64,000 bases of DNA from Rahnella bonaserana (GTDB lineage: Bacteria > Pseudomonadota > Gammaproteobacteria > Enterobacterales > Enterobacteriaceae), in the NCBI RefSeq assembly GCF_019049675.1, contig NZ_JAFMOW010000063.1, positions 62,001 through 126,000 of the forward strand, in the 5' to 3' direction. This document shows, in pieces, positions 13,459 through 22,952 of this stretch (positions within the stretch are counted from its first letter, which is position 1; every line of letters starts with the position of its first letter). A program made the position numbers and the translations under genes. Below the pieces are notes generated by a model that saw only the letters and a program-made list of their open reading frames with translations, was not told the DNA's origin and made no database searches.

Positions 13459-14598
13459 TCAGAGTTTTTGCGATAACTTAATGGTCGCGGCAATATTCCG
13501 TGCGGATTTACGCAGATTATCAGCGGCATTTTTCAGGGCATCATCCAGCGTACAAATGCTGTAAAGCACGCTGAAAACGGCGTCCAGCCCGTGGTCATAA
13601 ACCACATCCACATCTTTTGTCAGACTGCCCGCAATGCCAATGACCGGTTTGTTATAACGCTTGGCGACCCGCGCCACACCAATTGGCACTTTGCCGTTGA
13701 TGCTCTGGCTGTCAATTCGCCCTTCACCGGTGATCACCAGCGTGGCGTCTTTCACCAGCTCATCCAGACCCAGCGCATCGGTGACTATCTCAATCCCCTG
13801 ACGTAATTCCGCATGGCAGAATCCGTAAAGTGCCGCGCCCATGCCGCCCGCAGCGCCTGCGCCGGGAACCTGTTCAACATCAATGCCCAGATCCTTTTTG
13901 ATCACTTGCGCATAATGATGCAGATAGCCGTCGAGCTGCTCGATCATCTCCGGTGTCGCACCTTTTTGCGGACCGAAGATAGCAGACGCACCGTCTTTTC
14001 CGGTCAGCGGATTGGTCACGTCACACGCCACTTCAAAGCGACATTTTTTGATCCGCGGATCCAGCCCGCTGATATCAATGTGATGCAGCTTTTCCAGCTC
14101 GCCGCCGCCCTGACCAATCGGCTTGCCGTCGCTGGTCAGCAGCTTCGCGCCCAGCGCCTGCATCATGCCCGCGCCCCCGTCATTGGTGGCACTGCCGCCA
14201 ATGCCGATGATGCAGTGTTTTACGCCATGGTCCAGCGCGGAATGGATCAGTTCCCCGGTGCCATAGGACGTGGTTTTCAGCGGATTACGCTGTGCTGGCG
14301 GAACGCTTTCCAGCCCGCTGGCCGCCGCCATTTCGATGAAAGCGATTTTCTCATCACCTGATAACCCGAAGAACGCCTCAATCGGTTTTCCCAGCGGCCC
14401 GGTGACATTCACTTTAACGACGCGGCCTCCGGTGGCGGCCACCATCGCCTCAACGGTGCCTTCGCCGCCATCGGCAACCGGCAGCTTGACGTACTCCGCC
14501 TCAGGGAAAATCTCACGGAAACCACTTTCGATGGCTTTTGCCACATCCAAAGCAGACAAACTTTCTTTGTATGAATCCGGTGCGATCACTATTTTCAT
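13459..14598 (-). CDS. garK: Glycerate 2-kinase GarK
   Basis: A 379-residue kinase that phosphorylates D-glycerate at carbon 2, the last step of galactarate/glucarate breakdown, delivering 2-phosphoglycerate to enolase. The ATG at 14598 (MKIVIAPDSYKES) is chosen because GAAGG precedes it and known GarK proteins start there; an in-frame start 32 residues upstream gives an unrelated leader. Family landmarks include VADGGEGTVEAMV, GIGGSATNDGG and ITGEGRIDSQ. It is the last gene of garPLRK, with the next gene upstream 120 bases away. Confidence 0.97.
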   Translation of the reverse strand: MKIVIAPDSYKESLSALDVAKAIESGFREIFPEAEYVKLPVADGGEGTVEAMVAATGGRVVKVNVTGPLGKPIEAFFGLSGDEKIAFIEMAAASGLESVPPAQRNPLKTTSYGTGELIHSALDHGVKHCIIGIGGSATNDGGAGMMQALGAKLLTSDGKPIGQGGGELEKLHHIDISGLDPRIKKCRFEVACDVTNPLTGKDGASAIFGPQKGATPEMIEQLDGYLHHYAQVIKKDLGIDVEQVPGAGAAGGMGAALYGFCHAELRQGIEIVTDALGLDELVKDATLVITGEGRIDSQSINGKVPIGVARVAKRYNKPVIGIAGSLTKDVDVVYDHGLDAVFSVLYSICTLDDALKNAADNLRKSARNIAATIKLSQKL

Positions 14599-14718
14599 AA
14601 AGTCATTACCTTCATAAACTGCACGCGCCGATGGGGAAAAGCGTCCTGTCAGTTTTGCATCCTGCCTGAAGGGCAACGCGAAACGAGTTTCCACTCAGGG
14701 CCACGTTGCCGCCGCAGA

Positions 14719-15603
14719 CTAACGGGTAACTTCAACCTTCGCTAAGGTTTCATAATAGCGTGCAATGGCGCTATGGTCAGATTGTCCGTGACCATCCGCT
14801 TTCAGTGCCTGCATCATTTCCATGACCAGCGAGGTCAGAGGCAGTTGCGCACCAACGCCGTGTGAGGTGTCCAGTGCGTTAGCTAAATCCTTGATGTGCA
14901 GATCAATACGGAAGCCCGGCTTGAAGTTACGATCCATCACCATTGGCGCTTTCGCTTCCAGAACGGTGCTGCCTGCCAGGCCGCCACGAATGGCCTGGAA
15001 AACTAAATCAGGATCCACACCCGCTTTGGTCGCCAGCACCAGCGCTTCAGACATGGCAGCAATATTCAGCGCCACGATCACCTGGTTCGCCAGTTTGGTG
15101 ACGTTGCCTGCACCGATATCACCGGTATGCACCACGGAACCCGCCATGGATTTCATGATTTCATAGCATTTATCGAACACCGCTTTGTCGCCGCCGACCA
15201 TGACAGACATGGTGCCGTCGATGGCTTTCGGTTCGCCGCCGGAAACCGGCGCATCGAGCATGGCGATTTGCTTCGCGGCCAGCGCTTCACTGATTTCGCG
15301 GCTTGCCAGCGGCGCGATAGAACTCATGTCGATGAAAATAGTGCCCGGCCGCGCGCCTTCAATCAGACCATTTTCGCCCAGCGCAACTTCTTTCACCTGC
15401 GGCGAGTTTGGCAGCATAGTGATAATGACATCAGAAACCGCAGCCACGGCTTTTGGGGTATCTGCCGCCGTCGCGCCGAGTTTCACAATTTCGCCGACGG
15501 TATCCTGATTGCGATCCATAACCACCAGCTCATATCCTGCTTTCAGCAGGTTTTTGCTCATAGGCTTGCCCATGATGCCTAAACCAATAAAGCCAATTTT
15601 CAT
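14719..15603 (-). CDS. garR: 2-hydroxy-3-oxopropionate (tartronate semialdehyde) reductase GarR
   Basis: A 294-residue beta-hydroxyacid dehydrogenase that reduces tartronate semialdehyde to D-glycerate with NAD(P)H. The dinucleotide site GFIGLGIMGKPM opens the protein, the substrate loop DAPVSGGEPKA sits near 118-127, and the catalytic lysine is K170 in GAGNVTKLANQ. It lies between garL and garK on the minus strand and uses the product of GarL. Confidence 0.98.
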   Translation of the reverse strand: MKIGFIGLGIMGKPMSKNLLKAGYELVVMDRNQDTVGEIVKLGATAADTPKAVAAVSDVIITMLPNSPQVKEVALGENGLIEGARPGTIFIDMSSIAPLASREISEALAAKQIAMLDAPVSGGEPKAIDGTMSVMVGGDKAVFDKCYEIMKSMAGSVVHTGDIGAGNVTKLANQVIVALNIAAMSEALVLATKAGVDPDLVFQAIRGGLAGSTVLEAKAPMVMDRNFKPGFRIDLHIKDLANALDTSHGVGAQLPLTSLVMEMMQALKADGHGQSDHSAIARYYETLAKVEVTR

Positions 15604-15639
15604 TCGGGTATCCTCTTTATATTGATGTTTGAGAGCGGA

Positions 15640-16410
15640 TCACTTGGTAAAGCGATCGCACAGCGCCTGAGTCCCTGCGCGGAAAACGCCTAAATCACTG
15701 CCGACTGCCACGAAAGTCGCGCCCCATTCCAGATAGCGACGGGCATCCGCTTCTACCGGTGCCAGAATGCCGCACGGTTTGCCGTGGGCTTTTGCACGGG
15801 CGAAAATGTGACGGATAGCGGCCTGCACGTCAGGGTGTCCGGCGTTGCCGAGATGCCCCATGCCTGCGGCCAGATCGCTTGGCCCCACAAAAATCCCGTC
15901 GATGCCGTCAACGGCGGCAATCGCATCAAGATTATCGACGCCCTGCTGACTTTCGATTTGCACCATCACCGCGATGTTGTCATTGATGCTGGTGAAGTAA
16001 TCCGGCACGGTGCCGAACATGTTGCTGCGGTGCGAAACCGATACGCCACGGATGCCTGCTGGCGGATAACGTGTTGAGGCAACCGCCAGTTCTGCCTGTT
16101 CCTGTGTTTCCACAAACGGGATCAGGAAATTGTAGAAACCGATGTCCAGCAGGCGCTTAATCACCACCGGATCATTAAATTGCGGACGCACCACCGGCGC
16201 GCTGCGGCTGCCTTTCAGCGCCATCAGTTGCGGTACAAATGTGGTGACATCATTCGGCGCGTGTTCGCCATCCAGCAGCAGCCAGTCAAAACCCGCCACG
16301 CCAAGCACTTCGGTAGTGATCGGGCTGCACAGGGCTGACCAGCAACCAATCAGCGTTTTCCCTTGCAACAAGTCCTGGCGAAAGCGATTTGGAATCATTT
16401 GATTACTCAT
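15640..16410 (-). CDS. garL: 5-keto-4-deoxy-D-glucarate aldolase GarL
   Basis: A 256-residue HpcH/HpaI-type class II aldolase that splits 5-keto-4-deoxy-D-glucarate into pyruvate and tartronate semialdehyde. The [11 protein letters not shown] motif near 46 holds the conserved Glu/His, and [14 protein letters not shown] near 175-188 forms part of the metal and pyruvate site. Length equals that of the E. coli protein. It sits 62 bases downstream of garP and 36 bases upstream of garR. Confidence 0.98.
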   Translation of the reverse strand: MSNQMIPNRFRQDLLQGKTLIGCWSALCSPITTEVLGVAGFDWLLLDGEHAPNDVTTFVPQLMALKGSRSAPVVRPQFNDPVVIKRLLDIGFYNFLIPFVETQEQAELAVASTRYPPAGIRGVSVSHRSNMFGTVPDYFTSINDNIAVMVQIESQQGVDNLDAIAAVDGIDGIFVGPSDLAAGMGHLGNAGHPDVQAAIRHIFARAKAHGKPCGILAPVEADARRYLEWGATFVAVGSDLGVFRAGTQALCDRFTK

Positions 16411-16472
16411 ATCTGATATCTGACCTCATCAAAGGGGCAGAACCGGAAAGCCCGGCGTGCCCGCATCAAAAT

Positions 16473-17819
16473 TTACTGTTTCTTAAGTTCCAGACGTTTG
16501 ATATCGCCGACCACCAGCAGATAGCAGAGCATCGCCATCAGTGCTGAACAGCCCACAAAAATTAATGCCATGTTGAAAGAGTGCAGCCCTTTAACCATGT
16601 AGCCGATCACCAGCGGCGTCACGATAGAGGCTACGTTTCCGAACACGTTGAAGATGCCGCCGCACAGGCCAATGACTTCTTTCGGCGCGGTATCGGCAAT
16701 AACCGGCCAGCCCAGCGCACCAAAGCCTTTGCCGAAGAACGCCAGCGCCATCAGGGTGACGACCAGTGTGTTGTTGTCGGTGTAGTTACACAAAATGATG
16801 CTGGTGGCTAACAACATGCCCAGCACGATAGGAATTTTACGTGCCACAGTCAGCGAGAAGCCGCGCTTGATCAGGAAATCTGAGAACACGCCACCCAGCA
16901 CACCCCCTGCAAATCCGCACAACGCCGGAATTGCGGCAATCATCCCCACTTTAAGAATAGACATGCCCTTTTCCTGAACCAGATAAATCGGGAACCAGGT
17001 CAGGAAGAACCACGTAATACTGTTAATGAAATACTGCCCGAAGAAGATCCCCAGCATCATGCGGCTGCTCAACATCTGACGAACGTAGCTCCATTTCGGA
17101 CCGTTATTCGCACTGTCGGTTTTCTTGTGGTCGATATCCACCACCGCGCCGCCCTCTTTCAGGTACTCCAGCTCGCTTTTGGAAATATTCGGATGTTCCG
17201 GCGGGTTATGGATGAACTTGATCCATACCAATGTCAGTACAAAGCCAATCACGCCCATGACGATAAACACATGTTCCCAGCCCCAGGCGTAGGTCAGCCA
17301 GCCGAGTAACGGAGAGAACAGCGCCAGTGAGAAATACTGTGCAGAGTTAAAAATTGCAGAAGCGGTGCCGCGCTCGGTGGTCGGGAACCAGGCGGCCACA
17401 ATACGGGCATTGGCCGGGAAGGAAGGCGCTTCGGAGAAACCCAGCATAAAGCGCAGGATAAACAGCGTCAGTGCGCCATACGCCAGCGGGAACCAACCGA
17501 CAAAGCCTTGTAATAAGGTGAACAGCGACCAGAAAAACAGGCTGTAACTGTAGACTTTCTTTGACCCAAACTTGTCCAGCAACCATCCGCCAGGCAACTG
17601 CATAATCAGATAAGCCCAGCCGAATGCCGCAAAGATCTGCCCCATATCTGCTGCATCAAGGCCCAGCTCGCGCGCGACTTCGGTTCCTGCAATGGAAAGC
17701 GTTGCACGGTCGGCATAGTTCACCGCCGTAATTAAAAAGATAATCAGCAAAATGTAGTAACGAATATGAGTTCGTACCTTACTTTGCGCGATTGTCCGGG
17801 ACTGAGATTGAATATTCAT
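16473..17819 (-). CDS. garP: D-galactarate/D-glucarate MFS transporter GarP
   Basis: A 448-residue anion:cation symporter of the major facilitator superfamily with about 12 membrane segments. It contains NYADRATLSIAG in the first helix region and GWLLDKFGSKK in the first cytoplasmic loop, as in GarP/GudP. It imports galactarate or glucarate for GarD. As first gene of the minus-strand garPLRK operon it diverges from garD. GudP is a close paralogue, so the call rests on context as well as similarity. Confidence 0.95.
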   Translation of the reverse strand: MNIQSQSRTIAQSKVRTHIRYYILLIIFLITAVNYADRATLSIAGTEVARELGLDAADMGQIFAAFGWAYLIMQLPGGWLLDKFGSKKVYSYSLFFWSLFTLLQGFVGWFPLAYGALTLFILRFMLGFSEAPSFPANARIVAAWFPTTERGTASAIFNSAQYFSLALFSPLLGWLTYAWGWEHVFIVMGVIGFVLTLVWIKFIHNPPEHPNISKSELEYLKEGGAVVDIDHKKTDSANNGPKWSYVRQMLSSRMMLGIFFGQYFINSITWFFLTWFPIYLVQEKGMSILKVGMIAAIPALCGFAGGVLGGVFSDFLIKRGFSLTVARKIPIVLGMLLATSIILCNYTDNNTLVVTLMALAFFGKGFGALGWPVIADTAPKEVIGLCGGIFNVFGNVASIVTPLVIGYMVKGLHSFNMALIFVGCSALMAMLCYLLVVGDIKRLELKKQ

Positions 17820-18382
17820 GGTGACCTTCGTTGTAATATTGAAAAATTCTTTTGGGAATTCACCACCGTTTAAATAACGCCCGTCATTTATCTGCGTTAT
17901 TCACCGCACACTTGTCTTAAACGACATGCTTTATACAATATGGGGAATTACCCTTTATTAATTTTTGTACGAAATTTACCTGTATTACTTAAAACGTCAC
18001 CTTCAGAGGGCTAATACAGTATAAAAAAGAGGCCCCAAAATAACACTGTGCATTCGCCCAAGAATATAGCAGATAATTGTGACTATTCTTTTGCATCCAC
18101 ACATCGGTGTGGGAGGAAAATCACAGATTGTCTCGCGCTGATAACCGCTTAAATCAAAGGGTGATTTGCATCACATTTATTCTGTCACCTGCCCCACAGA
18201 ATGATGTTAAACCGGTAAAAAGCTGGTCAGTTGCACAATGAGGTTCATGGAAGTCTGCCCTATAATGAGCGTCATACCCTGTATTGCCTGAGCATGTTTT
18301 TGAGAAACGTCGTTAAGCGTCAACTTCAGAGAATTAACCGGCACCTTTTGTTCCGGGATGTTTAATAAACGCGGAGACAGTT
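17820..18382. promoter_or_regulatory. garP-garD divergent control region with CRP-like site
   Basis: There is no gene in these 563 bases. GGTGA-TTTGCA-TCACA at 18160-18175 matches the CRP consensus TGTGA-N6-TCACA at nine of ten positions. A TATAAT stands at 18261-18266, about 100 bases further toward garD, without a clear -35, which would fit activator dependence. The garD ribosome site is GGAGAC before 18383. In E. coli these genes are activated by CdaR (SdaR); I could not recognise a CdaR site by eye. Confidence 0.6.
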
Positions 18383-19954
18383 ATGTCACGTAATAAAGAT
18401 AAAGAACATGCAACCGAAGCACTTTTCATTAAGGTTCATGAAAGCGATAACGTTGCCATTATTGTGAACGATAACGGTTTAAAAGCCGGCACCCGATTTT
18501 CAAATGGTCTGGAATTAATTGAGCATATTCCGCAAGGCCATAAAGTTGCTTTAGAACCGATTGCCCAGGGTGGCGATATTATTCGTTATGGTGAAGTCAT
18601 CGGTTATGCAGTGCGTGATATCGCACAGGGCGGCTGGATTGACGAATCCCTGGTGGAACTGCCGGTCGCCCCTGAGCTTAACAGCCTGCCGCTGGCTACC
18701 CGCGTACCCCCGGCATTACCGCCGCTGGAAGGTTATACCTTTGAAGGTTACCGCAACGCCGACGGCAGCGTAGGCACCAAAAACCTGCTCGGTATTACTA
18801 CCAGCGTACACTGCGTGGCGGGTGTGGTGGATTATGTGGTCAAAATCATCGAGCGCGATTTACTGCCGAAATTCCCCAATGTTGACGGCGTTGTCGCACT
18901 GAATCATTTATACGGCTGCGGTGTGGCGATTAACGCGCCGGCAGCTGTGGTGCCTATCCGTACCATCCACAATCTGGCGCTGAACCCGAACTTTGGCGGC
19001 GAAGTGATGGTCGTCGGTTTAGGTTGCGAGAAGTTGCAGCCGGAAAGATTGCTGGAAGGTACGCCGGACGTGCAGGCGATTTCCCTCGACGACACGCATA
19101 TCGTCCGTTTGCAGGATGAACAGCATGTCGGCTTCCAGTCGATGGTCGACGATATCCTCACCGTCGCACAATTCCATCTCGAGCGCCTGAACCGCCGTCA
19201 GCGCGAAACCTGTCCGGCGTCTGATCTGGTCGTAGGCACGCAATGTGGCGGCAGCGATGCTTTCTCTGGTGTGACGGCTAACCCGGCGGTCGGTTACGCC
19301 TCAGACCTGCTGGTGCGCTGCGGCGCGACCGTGATGTTCTCGGAAGTCACTGAAGTGCGCGACGCCATCCACTTGCTGACGCCGCGTGCTGCGGATGTCG
19401 AAGTGGGTAAACGTCTGCTGGAAGAAATGGCCTGGTACGATGATTATCTGTCGATGGGACAAACCGACCGCAGCGCCAATCCGTCTCCGGGCAACAAAAA
19501 GGGCGGTCTGGCTAACGTGGTGGAAAAAGCGCTCGGCTCGATTGCGAAATCCGGCACCAGTGCGATTTCAGAAGTGCTGTCGCCCGGCCAACGTCCGACT
19601 AAAAAAGGACTGATTTACGCGGCCACGCCTGCCAGCGATTTTGTCTGCGGCACACAGCAACTGGCTTCCGGTATTACCGTTCAGGTATTTACCACCGGGC
19701 GCGGTACGCCTTACGGCCTGCTGGCGGTGCCGGTAATTAAAATGGCGACCCGCACCACGCTGGCAAACCGCTGGCACGATCTGATGGACATCAACGCCGG
19801 CACCATTGCGACGGGTGACGCGACCATTGAGGATGTAGGCTGGGAACTGTTCCACTTCATTCTCGATATCGCCAGCGGGCGCAAGAAAACCTGGTCTGAC
19901 ACCTGGGGTATCCACAATGCGCTGGCGGTATTTAACCCGGCGCCGGTGACCTGA
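18383..19954 (+). CDS. garD: Galactarate dehydratase GarD
   Basis: A 523-residue dehydratase that converts D-galactarate to 5-keto-4-deoxy-D-glucarate, the entry step of the pathway. It is of the UxaA/altronate dehydratase family: a small amino-terminal SAF-like domain (about 1-100) and a large domain starting near [12 protein letters not shown], with conserved cysteines in LYGCGVA, VGLGCEK and GTQCGGSD, expected to hold an iron centre. It stands alone, divergent from garPLRK, and ends in a terminator shared with exbD. Confidence 0.98.
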   Translation: MSRNKDKEHATEALFIKVHESDNVAIIVNDNGLKAGTRFSNGLELIEHIPQGHKVALEPIAQGGDIIRYGEVIGYAVRDIAQGGWIDESLVELPVAPELNSLPLATRVPPALPPLEGYTFEGYRNADGSVGTKNLLGITTSVHCVAGVVDYVVKIIERDLLPKFPNVDGVVALNHLYGCGVAINAPAAVVPIRTIHNLALNPNFGGEVMVVGLGCEKLQPERLLEGTPDVQAISLDDTHIVRLQDEQHVGFQSMVDDILTVAQFHLERLNRRQRETCPASDLVVGTQCGGSDAFSGVTANPAVGYASDLLVRCGATVMFSEVTEVRDAIHLLTPRAADVEVGKRLLEEMAWYDDYLSMGQTDRSANPSPGNKKGGLANVVEKALGSIAKSGTSAISEVLSPGQRPTKKGLIYAATPASDFVCGTQQLASGITVQVFTTGRGTPYGLLAVPVIKMATRTTLANRWHDLMDINAGTIATGDATIEDVGWELFHFILDIASGRKKTWSDTWGIHNALAVFNPAPVT

Positions 19955-19974
19955 GTTACCCTTTAGCAGACAAA

Positions 19975-20004
19975 CAAAAGGCCAGCAATGCTGGCCTTTT
20001 TTGT
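19975..20004. terminator. Bidirectional terminator between garD and exbD
   Basis: AAAAGGCCAGC and GCTGGCCTTTTTT pair around AAT. A and T runs lie on both sides of the stem. Confidence 0.9.
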
Positions 20005-20025
20005 GCGTCTGAACTGAGGAAAAAT

Positions 20026-20460
20026 TTACTGCACCGCTGCGGCACCGGTTTGTTCAGCACCCACCAGTCCGACTTTCAGGTAACCGGCTTTACGCAGGTT
20101 ATCCATCACTTTCATCAGCGTTTCGTAATCCACTGTCTTATCCGCACGGAAGAAAATCGTGCTCTGCTTGTTGCCCTGAGTACGTTGATCCAGCATCGCG
20201 GTCAGATTATCGCTGTTGACTGGCGTGTCGCCGAGGAACAGCTGTTTATCTGCTTTCACCGACAGGAAGATCGGTTTCTCCGGGCGCGGCTGCTGTTTCG
20301 CCGTGGAGGCGGGTAAATCCACCCGCACATCTACGGTCGCCAGCGGTGCGGCCACCATGAAGATGATCAGCAATACCAGCATGACGTCGATGAAAGGCGT
20401 GACGTTGATGTCATGCATTTCACCGCTTTCGTCGATATCGTCGTTTAACCGAATAGCCAT
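20026..20460 (-). CDS. exbD: TonB energising protein ExbD
   Basis: A 144-residue inner-membrane protein of the TonB-ExbB-ExbD motor, which uses the proton gradient to power outer-membrane siderophore and vitamin B12 receptors. There is one membrane helix (about 23-43) carrying the essential proton-path aspartate D25 in TPFIDVMLVLLI, and the rest is periplasmic. It begins nine bases after exbB, so the pair is co-transcribed under the Fur-like box upstream of exbB. Confidence 0.97.
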   Translation of the reverse strand: MAIRLNDDIDESGEMHDINVTPFIDVMLVLLIIFMVAAPLATVDVRVDLPASTAKQQPRPEKPIFLSVKADKQLFLGDTPVNSDNLTAMLDQRTQGNKQSTIFFRADKTVDYETLMKVMDNLRKAGYLKVGLVGAEQTGAAAVQ

Positions 20461-20469
20461 AATCTGTTC

Positions 20470-21417
20470 TTACCCTACGCGTAACTGACCTGTCTGACCA
20501 CGCGGCACATCGCCTTCGCTGGCAGCCAGATCCAAATCACGACCCTGCAACAGAATAATCTGCGCCGCCACATCGCCAACCTGATGACGATAGGAGGTGA
20601 TAGTACGGGCGAAAATATTGTAGATCACCACGGCTGGAATGGCTGCAACCAGACCGACAGCGGTCGCCAGTAAGGCTTCTGCGATGCCCGGTGCCACGAC
20701 AGCCAGGTTAGTGGTCTGCGTTTGTGCGATACCGATGAAGCTGTTCATGATGCCCCAGACCGTACCGAACAGGCCGACGAACGGAGAAATAGCCCCGATG
20801 GTCGCCAGAATACCGTTGCCACGCCCCATGTAACGACCCGCAGCGCTGACGCGGCGCTCAAGGCGGAAACCGGTACGTTCTTTGATGCCGTTGTTGTCGG
20901 TGGAACCGGCTGACAGTTCCAGCTCATTCTGTGCATCGCGGATCATCTGTGCGCTGATGCTGCTGGCAGCAAAGCTTTCGGCTTGCTCAGCCGCTTCATC
21001 GAGCGTACGGACAGAAGAAAGCGCATCAAACTCGCGGCGCATACGACGTTTGCCCGTAAATACTTCTGCGCCTTTGCTGAACAGCAGCGCCCAGGTAACG
21101 ACAGAGGCCAGCAGCAGGCCAATCATGACGGTTTTCACCACCGCATCGGCGTGGTGATACATGCCCATAACAGACAAATCGGTAGGAATGACAGGCGTCG
21201 CTTCGGTCGGTGCCGGTTGCATCACCGGTGCTGGCGTTGCATCACTGTTCGCCGGTGCAGGGGCATCTGCCGCTGCCGGTTGAGTTGCTGCGGAAGTGAC
21301 GGCTTGTCCAGCCGGCGTCGCAGGAGCAGCCATTGCGTTGCCGCTCAGACCAGCAACCAACATTAACGACATCAGTAATGAGGTCGCCTCTTTCATCTTA
21401 TTGCGAGCCGTTTTCAC
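20470..21417 (-). CDS. exbB: TonB energising protein ExbB, long form with cleavable signal and Ala/Pro-rich periplasmic extension
   Basis: A 315-residue motor subunit, about 70 residues longer than the E. coli protein. The GTG at 21417 is favoured over an ATG at 21396 because GGAGG lies at ideal spacing. Residues 1-30 look like a signal peptide (cleavage near AMA-AP), and 31-75 are an alanine/proline-rich extension. The motor domain follows, with membrane helices near 93-113, 203-225 and 246-270, including the GLFGTVWGIM and EALLATAVGL signatures. ExbB proteins of Serratia and Pseudomonas type share such an extension. Iron control is likely. Confidence 0.96.
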   Translation of the reverse strand: MKTARNKMKEATSLLMSLMLVAGLSGNAMAAPATPAGQAVTSAATQPAAADAPAPANSDATPAPVMQPAPTEATPVIPTDLSVMGMYHHADAVVKTVMIGLLLASVVTWALLFSKGAEVFTGKRRMRREFDALSSVRTLDEAAEQAESFAASSISAQMIRDAQNELELSAGSTDNNGIKERTGFRLERRVSAAGRYMGRGNGILATIGAISPFVGLFGTVWGIMNSFIGIAQTQTTNLAVVAPGIAEALLATAVGLVAAIPAVVIYNIFARTITSYRHQVGDVAAQIILLQGRDLDLAASEGDVPRGQTGQLRVG

Positions 21418-21918
21418 GCGTCGCCTCCAGCCAGAATCAGTGTGTAGAAGGAATGAATAACGCCGAATGATATCAAAGAAAAAGGCCTAATTGATAGTCG
21501 TTCTCATTATTATTTACATTGTCGCGTCTGACGGCTGGCGTGTCATTGACAGACGACAAGGTTTTTTGTGTTTGTACAAGGGATGAACAATTTAACCTGC
21601 GTCACATTTTCTATAAAAATCACGCAGTAAATCAATCATCTGGGCTTTATTACCCAAGTCAAAACAACGTTTTAAATATTAAGTAACAGCTTTTTACATT
21701 TGTTGCGAGTTTGTGATAACGCTCAAATACCGCGCAGTAAAAAATAGGATAAGGTGCTTGCACTGGCGAAGACCGCACACCGGCACGTCTTGTATCCCTA
21801 TAATTTTAAAAGCTTATTCCCAACTTTTTCATAATGAGCAGGCCGGCTCTTTTGTTCGCCCTGATCGACACTTGATCTTATTTATCTTTCCCTTACTGAG
21901 TACCCTGGAGACAAACTG
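21418..21918. promoter_or_regulatory. exbB-TRAP divergent region, with CRP-like site at 21712-21727
   Basis: There is no credible gene in these 501 bases. Besides the Fur-like box, TGTGA-TAACGC-TCAAA at 21712-21727 matches the CRP consensus at nine of ten positions, about 190 bases ahead of the TRAP binding-protein gene. A TATAAT at 21799-21804 could be its -10, with no good -35. The ribosome site GGAG is at 21906-21909. A short reading frame at 21713-21919 overlaps these sites and is not believed. Confidence 0.5.
21493..21511 (-). promoter_or_regulatory. Fur-like box upstream of exbB
   Basis: On the minus strand the 19 bases read AATAATGAGAACGACTATC and match the Fur consensus GATAATGATAATCATTATC at 14 positions by my count. 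The site lies 76 bases upstream of the exbB start, a normal place for iron repression of exbBD. Confidence 0.65.
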
Positions 21919-22896
21919 ATGAAAATGCAAAAAGCACTTCTCAGCTTTTGCCTGAGTTCAGCGACCTTTTTATTTACCTCTGGTGTATCAGCACAAACGC
22001 TGAAAGCCGCCGATGTGCATCCGCAAGGTTATCCGAACGTTGTCGCCGTTCAGCACATGGGCGAAAAACTGCAAAAGCAAACGGACGGACGCCTGGAAAT
22101 CAAAACCTTTCCGGGCGGTGTTCTGGGGGATGAAAAGCAGGAAATTGAACAGGCACAGCTTGGCGCACTGGATATCATCCGTGTGTCGATGACGCCGGTC
22201 GCTTCGATTTTGCCGGAGATAAACGTCTTCACCCTGCCCTATATATTCCGCGACGAAGACCATATGCACAAAGTGCTCGACGGTCAGATTGGTAAAGAAA
22301 TCGGCGACAAAATCACTAACAACCCGAATTCCCGACTGGTGTTCCTCGGCTGGATGGACGGTGGTACACGTAACCTGATCACCAAAGAGCCGGTGGTGAA
22401 ACCGGAAGATTTGCACGGCATGAAAATCCGCGTTCAGGGCAGCCCGATTGCGCTGGCGACACTGAAAGCCATGGGCGCAAACCCGGTGGCGATGGGCGTC
22501 AGCGAGGTGTTCAGCGGCATGCAAACCGGCGTGATTGATGGCACTGAAAACAATCCGCCGACATTCGTTGCCCACAACTATCTGCCGGTGGTGAAAAACT
22601 ACACTTACAGCCGCCACTTCATTATTCCTGAACTGTTCCTGTATTCAAAAGTGAAATGGGACAAGCTGAAACCGGAAGACCAGCAGTTAATCCTCAAACT
22701 GGCGAAGGAAGCGCAGGACGAGCAACGCGAACTGTGGAAAGCCTATAACGAGAAAGCGCTGGCGACGATGAAAGATGGCGGCGTGAAATTCTATGAGATC
22801 GACCCTGCGACTTATGTGAAAGCCACACAGTCCGTGCGCGATGAATTCGGCAAAGACCATCAGGAACTGATGCAGCAAATTGCTGACGTTCAGTGA
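21919..22896 (+). CDS. TRAP transporter substrate-binding protein, DctP family (probable sugar-acid binder)
   Basis: A 325-residue periplasmic binding protein. Residues 1-25 are a signal peptide (cut near VSA-QT). The DctP fold shows GWMDGGTRN followed by DLHGMKIRVQGSP, whose arginine normally clamps the substrate carboxylate, and VIDGTENNPPTF at the hinge side. The TENNPPTF pattern resembles binders of uronates and other sugar acids more than the sialate binder SiaP, so a hexuronate or aldonate ligand is inferred. First gene of a three-gene operon with its small and large membrane subunits. Confidence 0.9.
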   Translation: MKMQKALLSFCLSSATFLFTSGVSAQTLKAADVHPQGYPNVVAVQHMGEKLQKQTDGRLEIKTFPGGVLGDEKQEIEQAQLGALDIIRVSMTPVASILPEINVFTLPYIFRDEDHMHKVLDGQIGKEIGDKITNNPNSRLVFLGWMDGGTRNLITKEPVVKPEDLHGMKIRVQGSPIALATLKAMGANPVAMGVSEVFSGMQTGVIDGTENNPPTFVAHNYLPVVKNYTYSRHFIIPELFLYSKVKWDKLKPEDQQLILKLAKEAQDEQRELWKAYNEKALATMKDGGVKFYEIDPATYVKATQSVRDEFGKDHQELMQQIADVQ

Positions 22897-22952
22897 ATCC
22901 TGACACCGGCAGCCTGCAGGCTGCCTCTTTCTGATCTTTCGCCGGGGGATTT

